Part shown: positions 34,481-47,315 of the stretch, in pieces
Position numbering within the stretch: the stretch's first letter is position 1
Layout of the letters: the number at the start of each line of letters is the position of its first letter
Origin: Gnetum montanum
Lineage: Eukaryota > Streptophyta > Gnetopsida > Gnetales > Gnetaceae
Direction of reading: 5' to 3'
DNA: 64,000 bases
Assembly (NCBI GenBank): GCA_015680685.1
Contig: MNCI01026528.1
Span: 31,398 to 95,397, forward strand
Notes under the pieces: generated by a model
What the model was told of the DNA's origin: nothing
The model's database searches: none
Seen by the model: the letters and a program-made list of their open reading frames with translations, nothing else
Position numbers and translations under genes: made by a program

Positions 34481-37020
34481 GTGTTAGCATTACAGTATGG
34501 ATTCAAGAGGGATTTTGGTTTGAAGGGGACTTAGATAAAGAGGAAACAGAGAAAAGTGGAGGAGCAGGGTTACCAACAATTGATGTGTCTAAGGGCTTTG
34601 GTGGACTGGAAGGTTGGAAGAAGGGTCTTTTCTTTATTTGTGATTTCGACCCACTAGATGGGTTAACTGATTGTAGGTTAGCTATCCTTGTAGCATTCCT
34701 TTGCTATGGTTGTGTAGGCAATTCACCCTACATGGATGGAGTAGGTGGTAGTTGTGTAAGAGGTGGAAGAGTAGGTGAAGGAAAAAGAGGTGTATGAGGG
34801 TAGTAGGTGGCATCCCTCCATGGATAGGATAATTGGTATGTTTTAGGAGAGTAGTGGTGGGATTGTTAAGTAGCAATATGACAAGAGGAGTCCCTTGGAG
34901 ATGAAGGTTGCTAAACATAGTAACCGTAGGGATTTGGTTGCTAGTAAGGGTATTGTTTCCTTGGGGGTGGTAATGCCAACAATTGTGGTTAGTGCCACTG
35001 CTGGTATAGTTCATAGGGTTGCGGAGGAGTTCCACTTGGATAGTATTGCTGTGGTTGGTGGAACGACTGAGGATTTCCTTGTAGATAAGGCATTCTTTTG
35101 GGAGTTTTCCTTTATGCAAGTTGTGGATGTAAGGCATACATCCCAGATTCCTGCAAGTGTGATACAACTAGACAACATCCCTTAGAATGTTCATACTGGA
35201 AGACATCACACCCACCATCATCATTTGAATTACTATCCATAGCCATCTCAATTGCAGTCATTTTACCTTTACCTTTAGATATGGCATGTTCGGCCTCCTT
35301 ATGCCTCCAGTGCTCATGCTCACCACTTTACTCCTTAGACTCTTCAACAATTTTTAGAATAGCTTGAAACCTATTGTTCATGGAGTCCCAAAATTGATCA
35401 ACCTTAGCCATGATTTCTGATTGCAATTTCTAGAATGGTAAGGTTTTTTGATTAATCACCTCATCTTTGGCAAATTCATCCTCACTGTCACAAAATCTAA
35501 CCCCCTTCTTTCGAATAGAAGGGCCTCTATTGTATTCTTCTGCACTTTCATGTTTTTTTAGCTTTTTCTCCTCCTTAGCTACTTGCTTAATTAATTTTTG
35601 AATCCAATGGGTGCTTAACTTTATCAATCTCTCTTGGGCATAGATGCCAAGGGTTTTCTTGGTTTCAGACCACAACTCATGTATGATATGATGAAGTTGA
35701 TCAAGTTGAGAGTATCCATGGTTGGGACATCGATGCAAAAAAAAGTAGTATTGACAAATAGTAGTATCTAAGGGCTCATGATTCCCTTGTTTCCACCCTT
35801 AAATTTGTTTCCTTAGATTAGATACTCAGGAGTACATTTGATATTTTTCATTAAATAGTTCCAACATCATACTCCACCATTTGATGGATTTTGATTCTAA
35901 GGATCGATACCAACTTTCTACTTCCTTTATAAGTGTCCTTGAAAATAATTTTAGCTTTTTCCAGTCATTTTCAATATTCTGCAAAGCACATACATCCTAG
36001 AAGCCCTGAGGATGATTTTATGGATTAGCATCATATCCTCCCTCGAACTAAGGGATATTGTTCATATCAAGCCTCTTTATTCTACTATCCTTCATGTGCC
36101 TGGTTGGAATCTTCACAGCCTCTACAATGTTTAACATGCCCTAAGTACCAAGTAGAGGGTCATCAAGGCCATGATAGTGGTACCTACGATGTTCCCTCCC
36201 AGCCATTCTTTCTTGATGCTAAGCCTCTCTGGATTACCCATTTCTTTGATCACAACTATCCCAATGATCCCTTCTATTGTTCTGGTCCCATTGGTCACCT
36301 CCATCACAGTTATTTCCTCTATGGCCACGATCTTAACCATATGAAGAAGAAGATGATGATGACGAAGGGAAAGAAGAAGGGGAACTTGCTTCATGCTGAC
36401 ACCTATCATCCTTCCTTTGATTCTTGTGACCACAATCACAATCATGATCTCCTTTACCCCCCTTTTCTTCACTTTCTTCTTCAAATCCATTCTTGTCATT
36501 AGATCTATTTTGACCAGAACCTGGATTATGGATTATGTATTGTACATTCTGGTTGAGGGCTCCTTGAACAAAGTCAAAGAGAGGAGAATCACTAAAGAAG
36601 TGGTTACCTTCATCAATTAGGCCAAGAGAAGGTGGAAAGATATTTGACCCCTTTCCCTCACAAGCTCATGTTGGTGCTCCAGGTGACGATCCCTTAATCT
36701 TTGCACTTTAGTGGGGTGATAATCCCTTGAGTCAATATCTCACACCTCATTTTCTCCATGGAGATGTTGAAGCCTATGTCCTGCAAGAATTAGCTAGAGC
36801 ATTACTGGAATAGATCGGTCAGGTGGCAACACAATGTTTCCTTCCATATCACACCACTGCAACAGTTCATCTTGATGTAAGATGAAGGTAAAGTCTGGTA
36901 CATATTCATTGGGATGAACATACACCACCTGGTATTGTTGAGGTACCTAAACTGCCCTAAGTGTAGATGGGTTCCTATGAGAAGAAGAAATTTTGTGTTA
37001 ATAACTTGAGAAGAAGACAT
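34480..37020 (-). pseudogene. Element E gag
   Basis: Starts at ATG 37020 (MSSSQVINTK). A Ser/Asp/His/Asn-rich segment lies at about 36500-36130 and a gag core at 35738-35430 (LHHIIHELWSETKKTLGIYA), homologous to YHIIDGLRDATRETLGMYA of A. A knuckle-like CDVF-x-YEHSKGCC is at about 35205-35165, and a Pro/His/Gln-rich tail runs to about 34700. Frames shift often. The N-terminus differs from that of A and C (MPLLQD...), so gag divides the elements into two groups. Confidence 0.65.
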
Positions 37021-37106
37021 TTTTATTTTTGTAGGATTTGACTCAGGATTCAAACAACAAGGTCACTAAGTTTCACTAGGTTTAGATAGCGCACGAAGAA
37101 CTATAG

Positions 37107-37124
37107 TCCCTGACAACGATGCCA
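37107..37124 (-). other. Primer binding site of element E
   Basis: Minus strand TGGCATCGTTGTCAGGGA. It equals the tRNA-Asp-type Athila primer site apart from C-to-T and G-to-A changes. Confidence 0.75.
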
Positions 37125-37125
37125 A

Positions 37126-37995
37126 TGATTAGTAGCAAGGTACTCCTACACCCAACCATATGAATCATAAGTGTTCACGTGCAAGCCAATCGAATTCTGT
37201 AGATTATAATTACTAAGTGCACTAGAGCTAAATAATGTGTGTGTGTTGTTCATTCATTGTCTTCCCAGTCCCACTTGTGGAATGCAATTGTATGGTTAAG
37301 TGTGACTGAGGCATATGATTTTTCTTATTTTGTGTTTTTATCGAATTACTCACCTAGAACAAGAATAAAAGTAAGAGTGATTAATTATTGATCAAACTAT
37401 AGTCTAATGTAGCCTAACACAAGTAACCATTCCCACTTCTCATACACATATTGAACTCCATGTGAACACTGTTGGGTTGTCAAACGCTAATCATTTCTGA
37501 GCTACCAAGTGTCACACGTATGCTCAAAGTGGTTGTGCTTGTGTAATTTAATGATTTTCTTAATTTATCAAAATTAATTTTTTCATAAATAACATTAATG
37601 TAAATTGCATGAAATAACAATATGTAAATGCATAAAAAGGAAAATCTCAAGTGTTGCAAGGAATGGATTAAAGAGCTCATCTTTATTGCCAACATAATGA
37701 TGTGCTCAAGTACATCAATGCTTGAATAAAGATCCATCCACACTTAGACCTCTTACTATAGGCACTTGGAAAATATTCTAACTTTCAAATGGACAAACTA
37801 CAAGAGTTTTGCTACTTGACTACCAAAAACTTACTCCAATTGTGTGCTTGGGCATTGTATTTATAGACTTGGAAGTAACCCTACGATATTGAATATACGA
37901 TATTTCATCTTGGGCCATGATATCACGTACCCAATATCATGTACCCAATATCATAGCCACCTTGATATCAAAGTGATGAAAAACATGATTTATCA
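37126..37995 (-). repeat. 5' LTR of element E (870 bp)
   Basis: Runs from TGATTAGTAG to GATTTATCA and pairs with 27925-28813. GATATC-type motifs are seen at 37885-37970. Confidence 0.88.
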
Positions 37996-38700
37996 TTGGG
38001 CTTCACCATTAGATTAAGGTGATAAGCTGCTATCTTGAAGTATATGCGCTTTGCCAATGTGAGTGCACCAAACTCCTTACGGCCAACCCCATGACACTAT
38101 TGGGTCTAATCCCTTTTTGGCTCTTGGTCTGCTTGGATGGAGATCTTTGCTAAATGGGTCCCAAAATTAGGTATACCAAGAGCCTATGTAATAGCTTCTA
38201 CTGAGTAGAGCACCTAAATGTCCTTGATTCTTGCCTTGCGATTGTTCTAGAAGAGATATGTCTCTTCCATGTACCACTCTTCATTAGAAGTGATGATTGG
38301 CCACATAGGATAGTTTTGCAACTGTGTTTTGACTTCTGGTGGAGCATGTTCTAAGAATGTACCAAAGTTCAATTCTTGGAGAACTAAGCATTAGACATCA
38401 CGAGGCTTGATCGTATTAAGGCAGGCTTATGTCAATGTGACCTCAAGTCTTGGTATGGGCCTTGATGCCTCTCCTCTTTGAGATTGTTCTATTGCAACTT
38501 CTTCTCTAAGAATTTATCAGATAGCATCCACTTTGGGCTTCTCTCAAAGAGGTCCCATTGTGTAAGTTTCTATTGCCTACTCTTAGGCTTGTTCCTACTA
38601 TTCCCTTCCAGCTTTGGGTCATTTGTCCTTTTATTGGGATGGTCCTCCTTCCTACGACCATTTCGATCTTGGTGCATATGTGATCACAACATGACCAAGG
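37996..38700 (-). pseudogene. Element D third ORF, N-terminal third
   Basis: Continuation of 25488-27924 beyond E. It aligns with 2560-3225 of A, including the counterpart of the YLGETYQFWYNREQ region at about 38280-38250 and of FESFVEFTPEV at about 38370-38330. Heavily decayed. Confidence 0.6.
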
Positions 38701-40690
38701 GTTATCATTTAATGTATAACTTGAAATAATTAGAATACATTATCTCTTTAGAAAAGTTACACCTAGCTAAGTTGTGATCATGGCTAATTTGATCATTTCA
38801 ATTTTTATTTTATTCCTATTTTAATATTAATAATTAATTTTAGGTTTATCAAAGTTTTTTGAAAGGGTTAAACTCTCAAAAATTGATGGTTTAATATTAT
38901 TTTATTCATTAACCCTTTGGAAAAGTTAGAAAAATTTTGAAAACTTTTCATAAGAAACTTTAAGGTTTATGGCCCCCACAACTAAGAGCTTATCTCTGGT
39001 AGCTACAAGATCAAAGAATAGAGTGATTTGGACAAATGGTATGAAAGTTATAAGCTATAGAAGGTTTTAGGCTTTGGAAAATTTCAAAAGTTCCCCTCTC
39101 ATTTGGAAGAAAATGGCAAAAATTTCAAAGTGTTGAGTGGTATTTATAGAATGTTTGTGTTGTGTCGTTGGGGCCTAGTTGATATGGCTATTGATCACCA
39201 TTGACTTTTTCAAAAGTAATAAAAAACAAGGAGTTTTTCCATGAAATGAGAATCAAATGGAAGCCCAAAAAGCCATGGACATGATGAAAATATTAAAGTT
39301 CCAAAAATTTAGAAATGATTAGAGAATGAGATTTTATGAAGAAAAACGCCTTAAGGAGTGCACTATTGGATGCACAATGGGGTGCACAAAAGATTTGATT
39401 GCAACAACATCTAAGGGTAAGGGACTTAACTAACCAAACCATGATATATTCAAGTAGGTCCTCCTCATAATGGTACATGTTCTTTTTACCATTGCATAAC
39501 TGCAACTAAAAAGTCTATGGGCTCCATGGTTGATTAATGGTTACGAAAAGTTAAGAACCAAACCTAGAGAATTTATTTAGGAATTTCAACACATCAAACT
39601 AAGACATTGGATGAAAACATGTACAACTAGCAACGAGGTGAGTTATAGAAGCATTGATGGATAATAGAAAGAGTGGAATGGAGTTCCCGGTCCTGGTCAC
39701 ATGAAGTCCCTTGTGGAAGTTGTGGTTAACTGACCCAATAGAGTCCATCCTTAGTCCAAACCAAAACCAACCATGTTTAGTGACTTTGCATCACCACTCT
39801 AAGAATAATCCACTCCTTAAGACATAAGAATTCTCCCACAGATCAAACATCGTTCCTTATTTGAGAAGAAAAGAGAAGTAGGAAGTAAGAAAAGGCCTTA
39901 GTTAGAGGGGACCTTTAGGCATGGCTAACATGTCTTTCTAGTCCCATAACTAGTGCTTGTAGCCCATTTTTTTTTATCTAAGAGGTGTTCTTTGAATTTC
40001 CATCATGTTTTTTTTTGGATGGGAACCACACCATACTTCTTGTTATTGGTTGACATAGAATGTTGAGAGATCCATGAAAACACACTTGCACTCAAGATGG
40101 TAGAAGGTATAAAGAGATTTGAATCCCCTTGAAGTCATACCCCTTTTAAACTTTTGAATCCTTTCCAATTCTAGAAACTAGTAAGGTCATAACTTTGTTT
40201 AAGGTTTTATTAATGAAAAGGGACCTCATGTTTCCAAAATATGGAAAACCATATAGTTTGTGGATGGGTGGATGACGTGGACTCACTGCTTGTTCCATGA
40301 AAAAGAAACTTTACCTTAGTTATCAATCATCAAAATTCAAAAATAGAAACTAGACATTAGCAATCAAAAATGTTAAGTACAAACCACCATTAGCAAATAG
40401 CTATAGCATCACTGTATCTTGTTGGCAATAAAGTAATTTTATTAGAAAACAAGGAAAATTTGTATCAAAATAAGGCAAAATATAAAATAAATTGTAAAAT
40501 ATTCAAGAAAAATAAAACATACTAATGATGTTGTAAAACAAAAATTTGGAAAAATAACAGTGTAAAATAAAAAAGGTATAAAAAAAGTGTAAAAGAAAAA
40601 AAAATTAGGAAAAATTAAGGATCCACTTTAAATGATTAGCATGGATGGCCATCTTCCCCATGACTAATTTGAAAGGAGAAGATTCAAAAG
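38701..40690 (-). other. Spacer of element D with internal promoter module
   Basis: Non-coding on both strands. It contains the U3-like module at 39141-39187 and the conserved spacer sequence shared with A, C and E (about 39440-39540). It ends at the integrase tail. Confidence 0.55.
39141..39187 (-). promoter_or_regulatory. Internal U3-like promoter module of D
   Basis: On the minus strand ATCAACTAGGCCCCAACGAC is followed by TCTATAAATA. The LTR of D, unlike those of A and C, has the same type of motif (ATCGACTAGGCCTCATTGAT in the left LTR) upstream of its TATA box. The third ORF starts about 440 bp downstream, as in A and C. Confidence 0.45.
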
Positions 40691-40699
40691 ATTGAGTAA

Positions 40700-42115
40700 G
40701 GTCATCCATCCATTGAGGTGTTGCTTCCACTAGCTTCCTTGGGCTCATGGAAAGGTTTGACTTGTGTGTTGACTAGTTGCTTTTTATCTAGGGTCTTAGG
40801 TTTGTAGATCAACATGACATCAAAAGGAAAGGTTTCATAGATAATATAAGGCTCCTTCCAGAATGTTTGGAACTTAATTTGTTGAGGTACATGTGTGGGG
40901 TTCAAGTAGAGAACCTTGTCTCCAGGTTAAAATTTCACTTTTCTTATCTTAAGATCATGGTGTTGTTTATTGAATGTCTTGTGCACTTCATTCAAGGATA
41001 GGGCTACTAATCAATTTTTACCTAGCACATTGAGGTTAGTTAATGTTTTTTTTATGCCAGGCTAAGATCAAGGTCCAAGTCACATGCTGTTGAAAGTTTA
41101 CAGAGCTTGGATTGGATAGGTAAAGTTGGTAATTTTCTATACACCAACTCATAGGGAGAGTAACCTATACGGAGTTTCCATGTTAATCAATAGACCTAGA
41201 GGGCATCATTGAGTTTTGTGTTCTAGTCTCTCTATATTTTTTGATAGTTCTTATTAGGATCTTCATGATCTCCCTATTAGTAACTTCTACTTGATTGTTG
41301 GCTTATGGGTGGTAGGGTGTTGTTAGTTTATGTTCAACACCTAAGTGTTGCATAAGCTTGAGAAAGGTAGTGCCTATAAAATGGATTCCATTTTCATAAC
41401 TTAGTGAACATGGCATCCCAAACCTATTTACAACATTTTGGTGTGCAAACTTTGAAAATGTAGATGATGTACAATTGATGATGACTACTATTTTTGCCCA
41501 TTTTGTATAGTAATCAATGGAAAAAATTATGTACATATTTCCATTTGATAGAGGTGTGATGGAACCCATGAAGTTGATGCCCCATATGTTGAAGGGTTCT
41601 AGTAGTTGAATCCATTATTGAGGTCCCTCCATTTGAGCAGTCAACCCACCATCTCGTTGACAACATTCACAATAGAAGATAAATTGGTGGGCATCCCTAT
41701 GGATGGTTGGCCAATAATACCTTGCCATTAGGATCTTAATGACCATGTTTCTCCCAACATATTGGCCCCCATAAGGACCCTCATGAGCATCCTAAAGAAC
41801 ATGTAGTTAATCAACATTAGGTACATACCAAAGAACCAGGCCATCTATGCACACCTTGTAAAGATATCCATTGATTTCCATGAAGCATTTTTCCTGATGA
41901 AGAAATTGTTATCTCTTCTTATAGTCTAGATATTATGGCATCTCTTGAGTGAGAAGATAAGTGAAAATGTCATCATACCATTTTTGTTCATTGGGAACTT
42001 GTTCATTTATTGCACTAGTAAAGAGGAGTTCATTAGAAAATTGGTTAGAGAGTAGGCTTTCCTCTTTGTTATCCCATCATAACTAAGACAAGTGGTCAAT
42101 GACCATATTCTCAAT
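40700..42115 (-). pseudogene. Element D integrase and pol 3' part
   Basis: The integrase core is at 41569-41303: MGSITPLSNGNMYIIFSIDY, YTKWAKIVV, VVNRFGMPCSLSYENGIHF, where the second catalytic Asp reads Glu (SYENG for SDNG). The zinc-binding segment is at about 41790-41650. The C-terminal tail is at 40905-40702 (FWKEPYIIYETFPFDVMLIY). Stops and frameshifts are frequent. RT and RNase H upstream are cut by the N block. Confidence 0.7.
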
Positions 42116-42400
42116 NNNNNNNNNNNNNNNNNNNNNNNNNNNNNNNNNNNNNNNNNNNNNNNNNNNNNNNNNNNNNNNNNNNNNNNNNNNNNNNNNNNNN
42201 NNNNNNNNNNNNNNNNNNNNNNNNNNNNNNNNNNNNNNNNNNNNNNNNNNNNNNNNNNNNNNNNNNNNNNNNNNNNNNNNNNNNNNNNNNNNNNNNNNNN
42301 NNNNNNNNNNNNNNNNNNNNNNNNNNNNNNNNNNNNNNNNNNNNNNNNNNNNNNNNNNNNNNNNNNNNNNNNNNNNNNNNNNNNNNNNNNNNNNNNNNNN
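42116..42400. other. Assembly gap of 285 N
   Basis: Falls in the RT/RNase H region of element D. Aligning its edges to E (about 33058 and 32205) suggests roughly 850 bp are missing, so the stated gap length is probably too short. Confidence 0.9.
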
Positions 42401-43780
42401 AAAAATCCTCAAGACTAAGTATTGGAATGTTGTGAGAGCATTGCACAGATCAAAAGACATCTTTTGATATGCAAAAGTTCCCTAGGAACTTATGAATGTT
42501 GTTTTGGCCTGATCCTCTTGCATGATTTGGATTTGGTTATAGCCACTATAACCATCTAGAAAGTTTTAATAACAATGCTTGGATATAGTGTTTAGTACTT
42601 GATCCACAAATGATAATGAAAAGTGATCATTGAATGTTGTCATATTAAATAGTTGAAAGTAGATGCAAACCTACCACTTACCACCTTCTTTTGCACAATC
42701 ACAAGTGGGATAACCCACTTAGTATTTGCAATGGGATAGATAAGCCCCATCTTGAGGCGTTGTTCGATTTCCTCTTTGATGATTTGCTTTAGTTTGGGAT
42801 TCAACCATTGCTGCAGCTATTTCTTTGGCTTCATGGTTGAATTAATATAGATGTGATGCTCGCATATCCTAGGATCAATCCCTATGTGTTCAAAATATGA
42901 CCAAGCAAAGGTTGTTGGCCATTTTTTGACCACTTTCAATAGCATCCATATTTTTTAGGAGCAAGATTGGCATTGATGATTACTGGCTTACCATTTTTCA
43001 AAAATGCATACTCCATATTAGTAGGTAGAGTTTTCAACTCTAAGGGCTCTTGTTTAAAATTTTCAAGGATTTCCAACTCTCATTAATTGGAATCATCATT
43101 TGCATCATTAGAGAGTTGATGATGAACTTGCTCCAATTCATCCATACCTTTAACATAGGTACATGTTAGGCTCTCAAAAGGTTCCTTGCAAAGTGTGGTA
43201 CTTCCAATATCAACTATTATCCACTGGGTATCTTCTTGTTTTGTGGTTATTGCATATAAGCACCTTTGAATATTTGCCTTATTTGCACACTACCTACATG
43301 TAGAAATGGACGCTCTTTTCATGGATCAAAGTTTCTACATGTAGTTGCATCCTGTATTGTTATACATGATGCATGGAACTCATTTCTTCTTGATCTTTCC
43401 TAATGCATTTTTCTTGAAAATTTCCAAGGAAAGATCTCTTATGCCTATTTTTACATCAATAGTTCTTAGTCATGCCCTTCCCATAATGATTGGAACATGC
43501 TCCTTGCAGTTCTCAACTTTGATTACTAGGAAATCAGCAAGATAAGATCACCCACAAATAGTGGTCACAATATCTTCTACTAGTCCCAATGGAATAGTGA
43601 TGGACTAATTTGCTAGTTCTAAATGAATGTTGCTCTTCTTGAGAGAATGTAGGTTTCAGGCATTGTACATTTTATAAGAAATCATATTAAATCTAAAACC
43701 TATGTTAAGAAGATCTTTTTCATGTCTCATTTCTATCAATCTAGAAATAGATGAGAGGACTTCCAGGATTAGCTCTTTTC
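42401..43780 (-). pseudogene. Element D protease and start of RT
   Basis: The RT N-terminal part (about 42760-42401) aligns with 33362-33060 of E, including the MPFDLCN-like segment MSFDLCNALTTFQ at about 42460. The protease at 43570-43340 shows YLADFLVIKVENCKEHVPII and IDVKIGIRDLSLEI on the minus strand, like E. No complete active site is left. Confidence 0.65.
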
Positions 43781-46287
43781 CTAGGAAGGTTGCTAGCCTT
43801 GATCCAATCAAGTACAATGTGAGTTAACATAACTATGTAGATCTTGGAAGATGTTTGGTTTAAAGGGCTCTCAAAAGAAATGGATGTAGAGGATGAAGGA
43901 GATATAGGGCAACCAACCACATAAGTAGGTGAGGGTTTAGTAGGGCTATTTGTTGGAAGAATAGTCTTTTATGGGATCCTAGTTTCAAACCACTTGGCTA
44001 AGAAGCCGACTATAAGTTAACGGCCCTAGTAGCATTACATTATTGTAGTTGGGATGGAAGCTCACCCTGCATGGATGGAGTAGGTGGTAATTGAATTAAG
44101 GGTGGAGGAGTGTGTGCTGAAGGATGAGCAACATGATAGGGATATGGGGTTTCTCCTCTAGTAGATGGAGGATGAGTTTTGTAATACTCTAGAGGGTAGT
44201 AGTGATGCGGAAAAAAAGCATGACTAGAAGAGTCATTTGGAGACATTGGTTGTTGAACATAATACCCATATAGATCTGGCTACCTGTAAGGGTATTTCTA
44301 CCTTGATGGTGGCATCCCCCATGCCTATGGGTGTTGCCACTACTAATACTACTCATAAGGTTTTGGTGGAGCTCCACTTGGATAATAAGCCTATTGTTGT
44401 TGGTGGAACTACCTTGGGTTGCCTTAAGGATAAGAAAACCTTCTGGGTGCTTGCCTTTGTGCTAGTCTAGGATTTAAAGCATACATCCTAGATTTTTGTA
44501 AGTGTGACACAATAGGGAAACATCCCTTGGGATGTTCATATTGGAAAATGTCACATCCACCATCATCATTTGATTCTAACTTCACAACCTCTTCTACTAC
44601 CACAATCTTGTCGTTACCCCTTTGGTAGGCACATTCAATTTCTTTCCTTCTCCTGTGATCATGATTACTACCTTGGTGTTTGGATCCTTCTACAATTTTC
44701 AGAGTAGTTTAAAATTTTTCATTCAAAGCTTCCCACATTTTATCAACCTTAGCCAAAATTTCAGACATAGATTTTCAAATTAGTAGGGTTTTTTTGTTGC
44801 ACCACCTCATCAAGTGGTGCTTCTCCCTCATTGTCACAAAATTGAACCTTCCTTTTTTTGATGGAGCAGTCCCAGTTATACTCCTTAGTACTTTTTCATT
44901 TTCTCAAGTCACTCTTCATTTGTAACCTACTCAATCAGCCCCTAAATATAATGGACTCTTAGTTTTTATAGTCTCCCTTTGGTGTAGATCCTAAGAGTTC
45001 TTCTTATTTCTGATCAAAGCCCATTTATGAAATGGAAAAGCTACTTTTGTTGAGAATAACCATAACTAGGACACCTATGCAAAAGGGAATAATACCTATC
45101 CATGGTAGCATCTAAGGGTTCATGTATTTCTTATTTCCAACCTTGGATTTACCTTTATAGGTTTGACACTATGGAGTATGTCTGATTCTTATCGTTAAAT
45201 AGTTTTACCATTATAGTCCATCAATGGATTGATTTTGGTTCTAGAGATTGATACTAGCTTTTGACTTCCTTGATGAGTGTTCTAGGGAATAGCTTGAGCT
45301 TTTGCCAATCATTTTCAATATTTTTTAAGTCACATGCATTATGAAAGTCTTGTAAATGCATCTAAGGATATGAGTTATATCCCCCCTTAAATCTGAGGAT
45401 ATTGTTCATGTCTAGCCTCTTGATTCAGCTATCCTTCACATGCTTGGTAGGAATTCTAATAGACTTTGCAATGTTGAGCATATTTCAAGTGGATAGAAAA
45501 GGTTCATCATCATTATCTTGATGACACCTGTGATGTACTCTACCATCCCTTCATTCATGGTGGTCTTTACAATTATCATTGTTGTCCCGCCATTTGCGGT
45601 TCTACTCAGACTTGGAGGAGGAAGTTGAACTAGATGAAGAGGATGAAGAGGGAGAAGGACTACAACCATCATGGTGTCTACCACTTCTTCTTTGTTTGTC
45701 ATAATAATGATTCTTAGAGTGATCATCATTATTCTTATTTGAGTTCTGGCTTCGACTCCCTTTCGTAGAACTGCCATGACTATGGGGCTCACTATTACTA
45801 CAACCTAGATTGTTGATCACTGATTTAGGATTTGGGTTCAAATCCCCTTCACTAGAGTTAAGAGGTGGAGAGTTCACATTTTTAGAACCCTCAGAAAGAG
45901 GTTTCCCATTATCCTTTTGATTTAGTAGGAACAAGGGATTAGTGAACCATTTCCCCTTCATAGCTTCATGGTGCTTTTCTTGTTGCTAATCTCGTTTGTG
46001 TTGTGTTTTAGTGGGATCATAGTCTTGGAAGTCATGATCTTTCATAACGTATTCTTTGTAAAGCTCCTTAATGCCCAATCTATAAGGGTTTGGAGTAGCA
46101 TCATGGGAACACATTGGTCAGGTGGTAATACAACATTCCTCTCCATGTCTCACCACTGAATTTGTTCATCCTAATGGAGGATGTAAGTAACATTGGGCAC
46201 AAACTCATTAGGATGAGTATACACCACTCTACATTCTTGTGGTACTGTTGACTTAGAATTGTCATGCCTATGAGAAGAAGAAGACAT
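43781..46287 (-). pseudogene. Element D gag
   Basis: Starts at ATG 46287 (MSSSSHRHDNSKSTVPQ), followed by YTHPNEFVPNVTYILH. A Ser-rich stretch with a run of eight or more Ser is at about 45660-45600. The gag core is in scattered frames at 45300-44850. A knuckle-like CDIFQYEHPKGC is at about 44555-44520, and a Pro/His-rich tail runs to about 44040. Same organisation as E. Confidence 0.65.
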
Positions 46288-46441
46288 TTTACTTACAAAA
46301 AATTTCTTAATATGCTTGTATTATAATTTTGATTAACTATTATATATTTATTTTTTTGAATGATTATGAACTTATGGTTCAATCCAATGATCCTAAATAA
46401 TATTCATTAAGTCCTAGGTAGTGCATGTATCAAACTATAAG

Positions 46442-46459
46442 TCCCTAGTAATGATGCTA
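46442..46459 (-). other. Primer binding site of element D
   Basis: Minus strand TAGCATCATTACTAGGGA. Every difference from the Athila tRNA-Asp-type site is a transition, matching the high age of D. Confidence 0.65.
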
Positions 46460-46460
46460 A

Positions 46461-47315
46461 TGATGAGTGACAAGTACCCCCTATTCCCAACCATATGAAT
46501 GACCAAGTGTTCATGCACAATTCGGTCAAATTTCATGGACTTATAGCCTTCTAAGCACATAGGTCTCTACGAAGTGACACTAATCGTTGGAATCATTGTC
46601 TTCCCAATTACACTTGTGAAATGCAAAGGTATGGTTAAGTGCAACTGAGGCATATGATTTTTATCATTTTTATATTTTATGTTTTAATTCATCTAAAGAT
46701 AAAGAATAATGAATAAAATAAGATAATTAAATTGTTAATTTAATCTCACTAGCTACACCTAACTAATCCTAACATAAGCATCCATTCCCACTTGCCATAC
46801 ACATCCTTAACACATTTAACGCTACTAAGTTACCAAATGTTAAGCGTTACTAGGATTACCAAGTGCTAAGCATATGCTCAAAGTGGTCATACATATGTGC
46901 TTAATTAATCATTATTTAATCTAGCTTAATTTAGCTTAATTACTTAAAGCATTAAAGGAAATTACATAAAACATTAAAGTCATAAAATAAATAATTAATT
47001 TATTTCAAAGTGTTGCAAGGTTTATCAAAAACCTTATCTTTATTACTGCACACATTGTTGTGCTGAAGTACAATAGTGCTTGAATAAAGATCCATACACT
47101 CTTGATTCCTATTGTAGGCACTTAGAAAAATATTCTAACTTTCAAATCATAAAAATGCAAGAGCTCTACTACAACTATGACAAGATATATCATAAACACA
47201 TCAGGTGAGCATGTATTTATAGGGAAAAATAGACCCAATGTCAATGGGGCCATGTCAGTGCATCAAATTATATGTCAACGGGGCCCAATCAATGCATCCA
47301 ATTTATGATTCATTA
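46461..47315 (-). repeat. 5' LTR of element D (855 bp)
   Basis: Runs from TGATGAGTGACA to GATTCATTA (CATCA mutated). On the minus strand U3 has two copies of a motif ATGCATTGATTGGGCCC-like (47240-47300) upstream of CCTATAAATA at about 47214-47223. Confidence 0.85.

Larger units (their letters stand above)
27925..37995 (-). mobile_element. Element E: Athila-like retrotransposon inserted in D
   Basis: Minus-strand element with paired LTRs (27925-28813 and 37126-37995), primer site, gag, protease, RT-RNase H and integrase. Most of the third ORF is missing. The flanks 27920-27924 (CTCGG) and 37996-38000 (TTGGG) agree at three of five positions, a decayed duplication at best. Insertion is shown independently, because the D third ORF continues across it in homologous register. 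Confidence 0.85.

Noticed and set aside
36104-36502. 132-codon plus-strand ORF in E
   Set aside because: It is the complement of the Asp/Ser/His-rich gag segment and has no independent support.
42083-42467. Open frames of 108-125 codons made mostly of X
   Set aside because: They span the N block.
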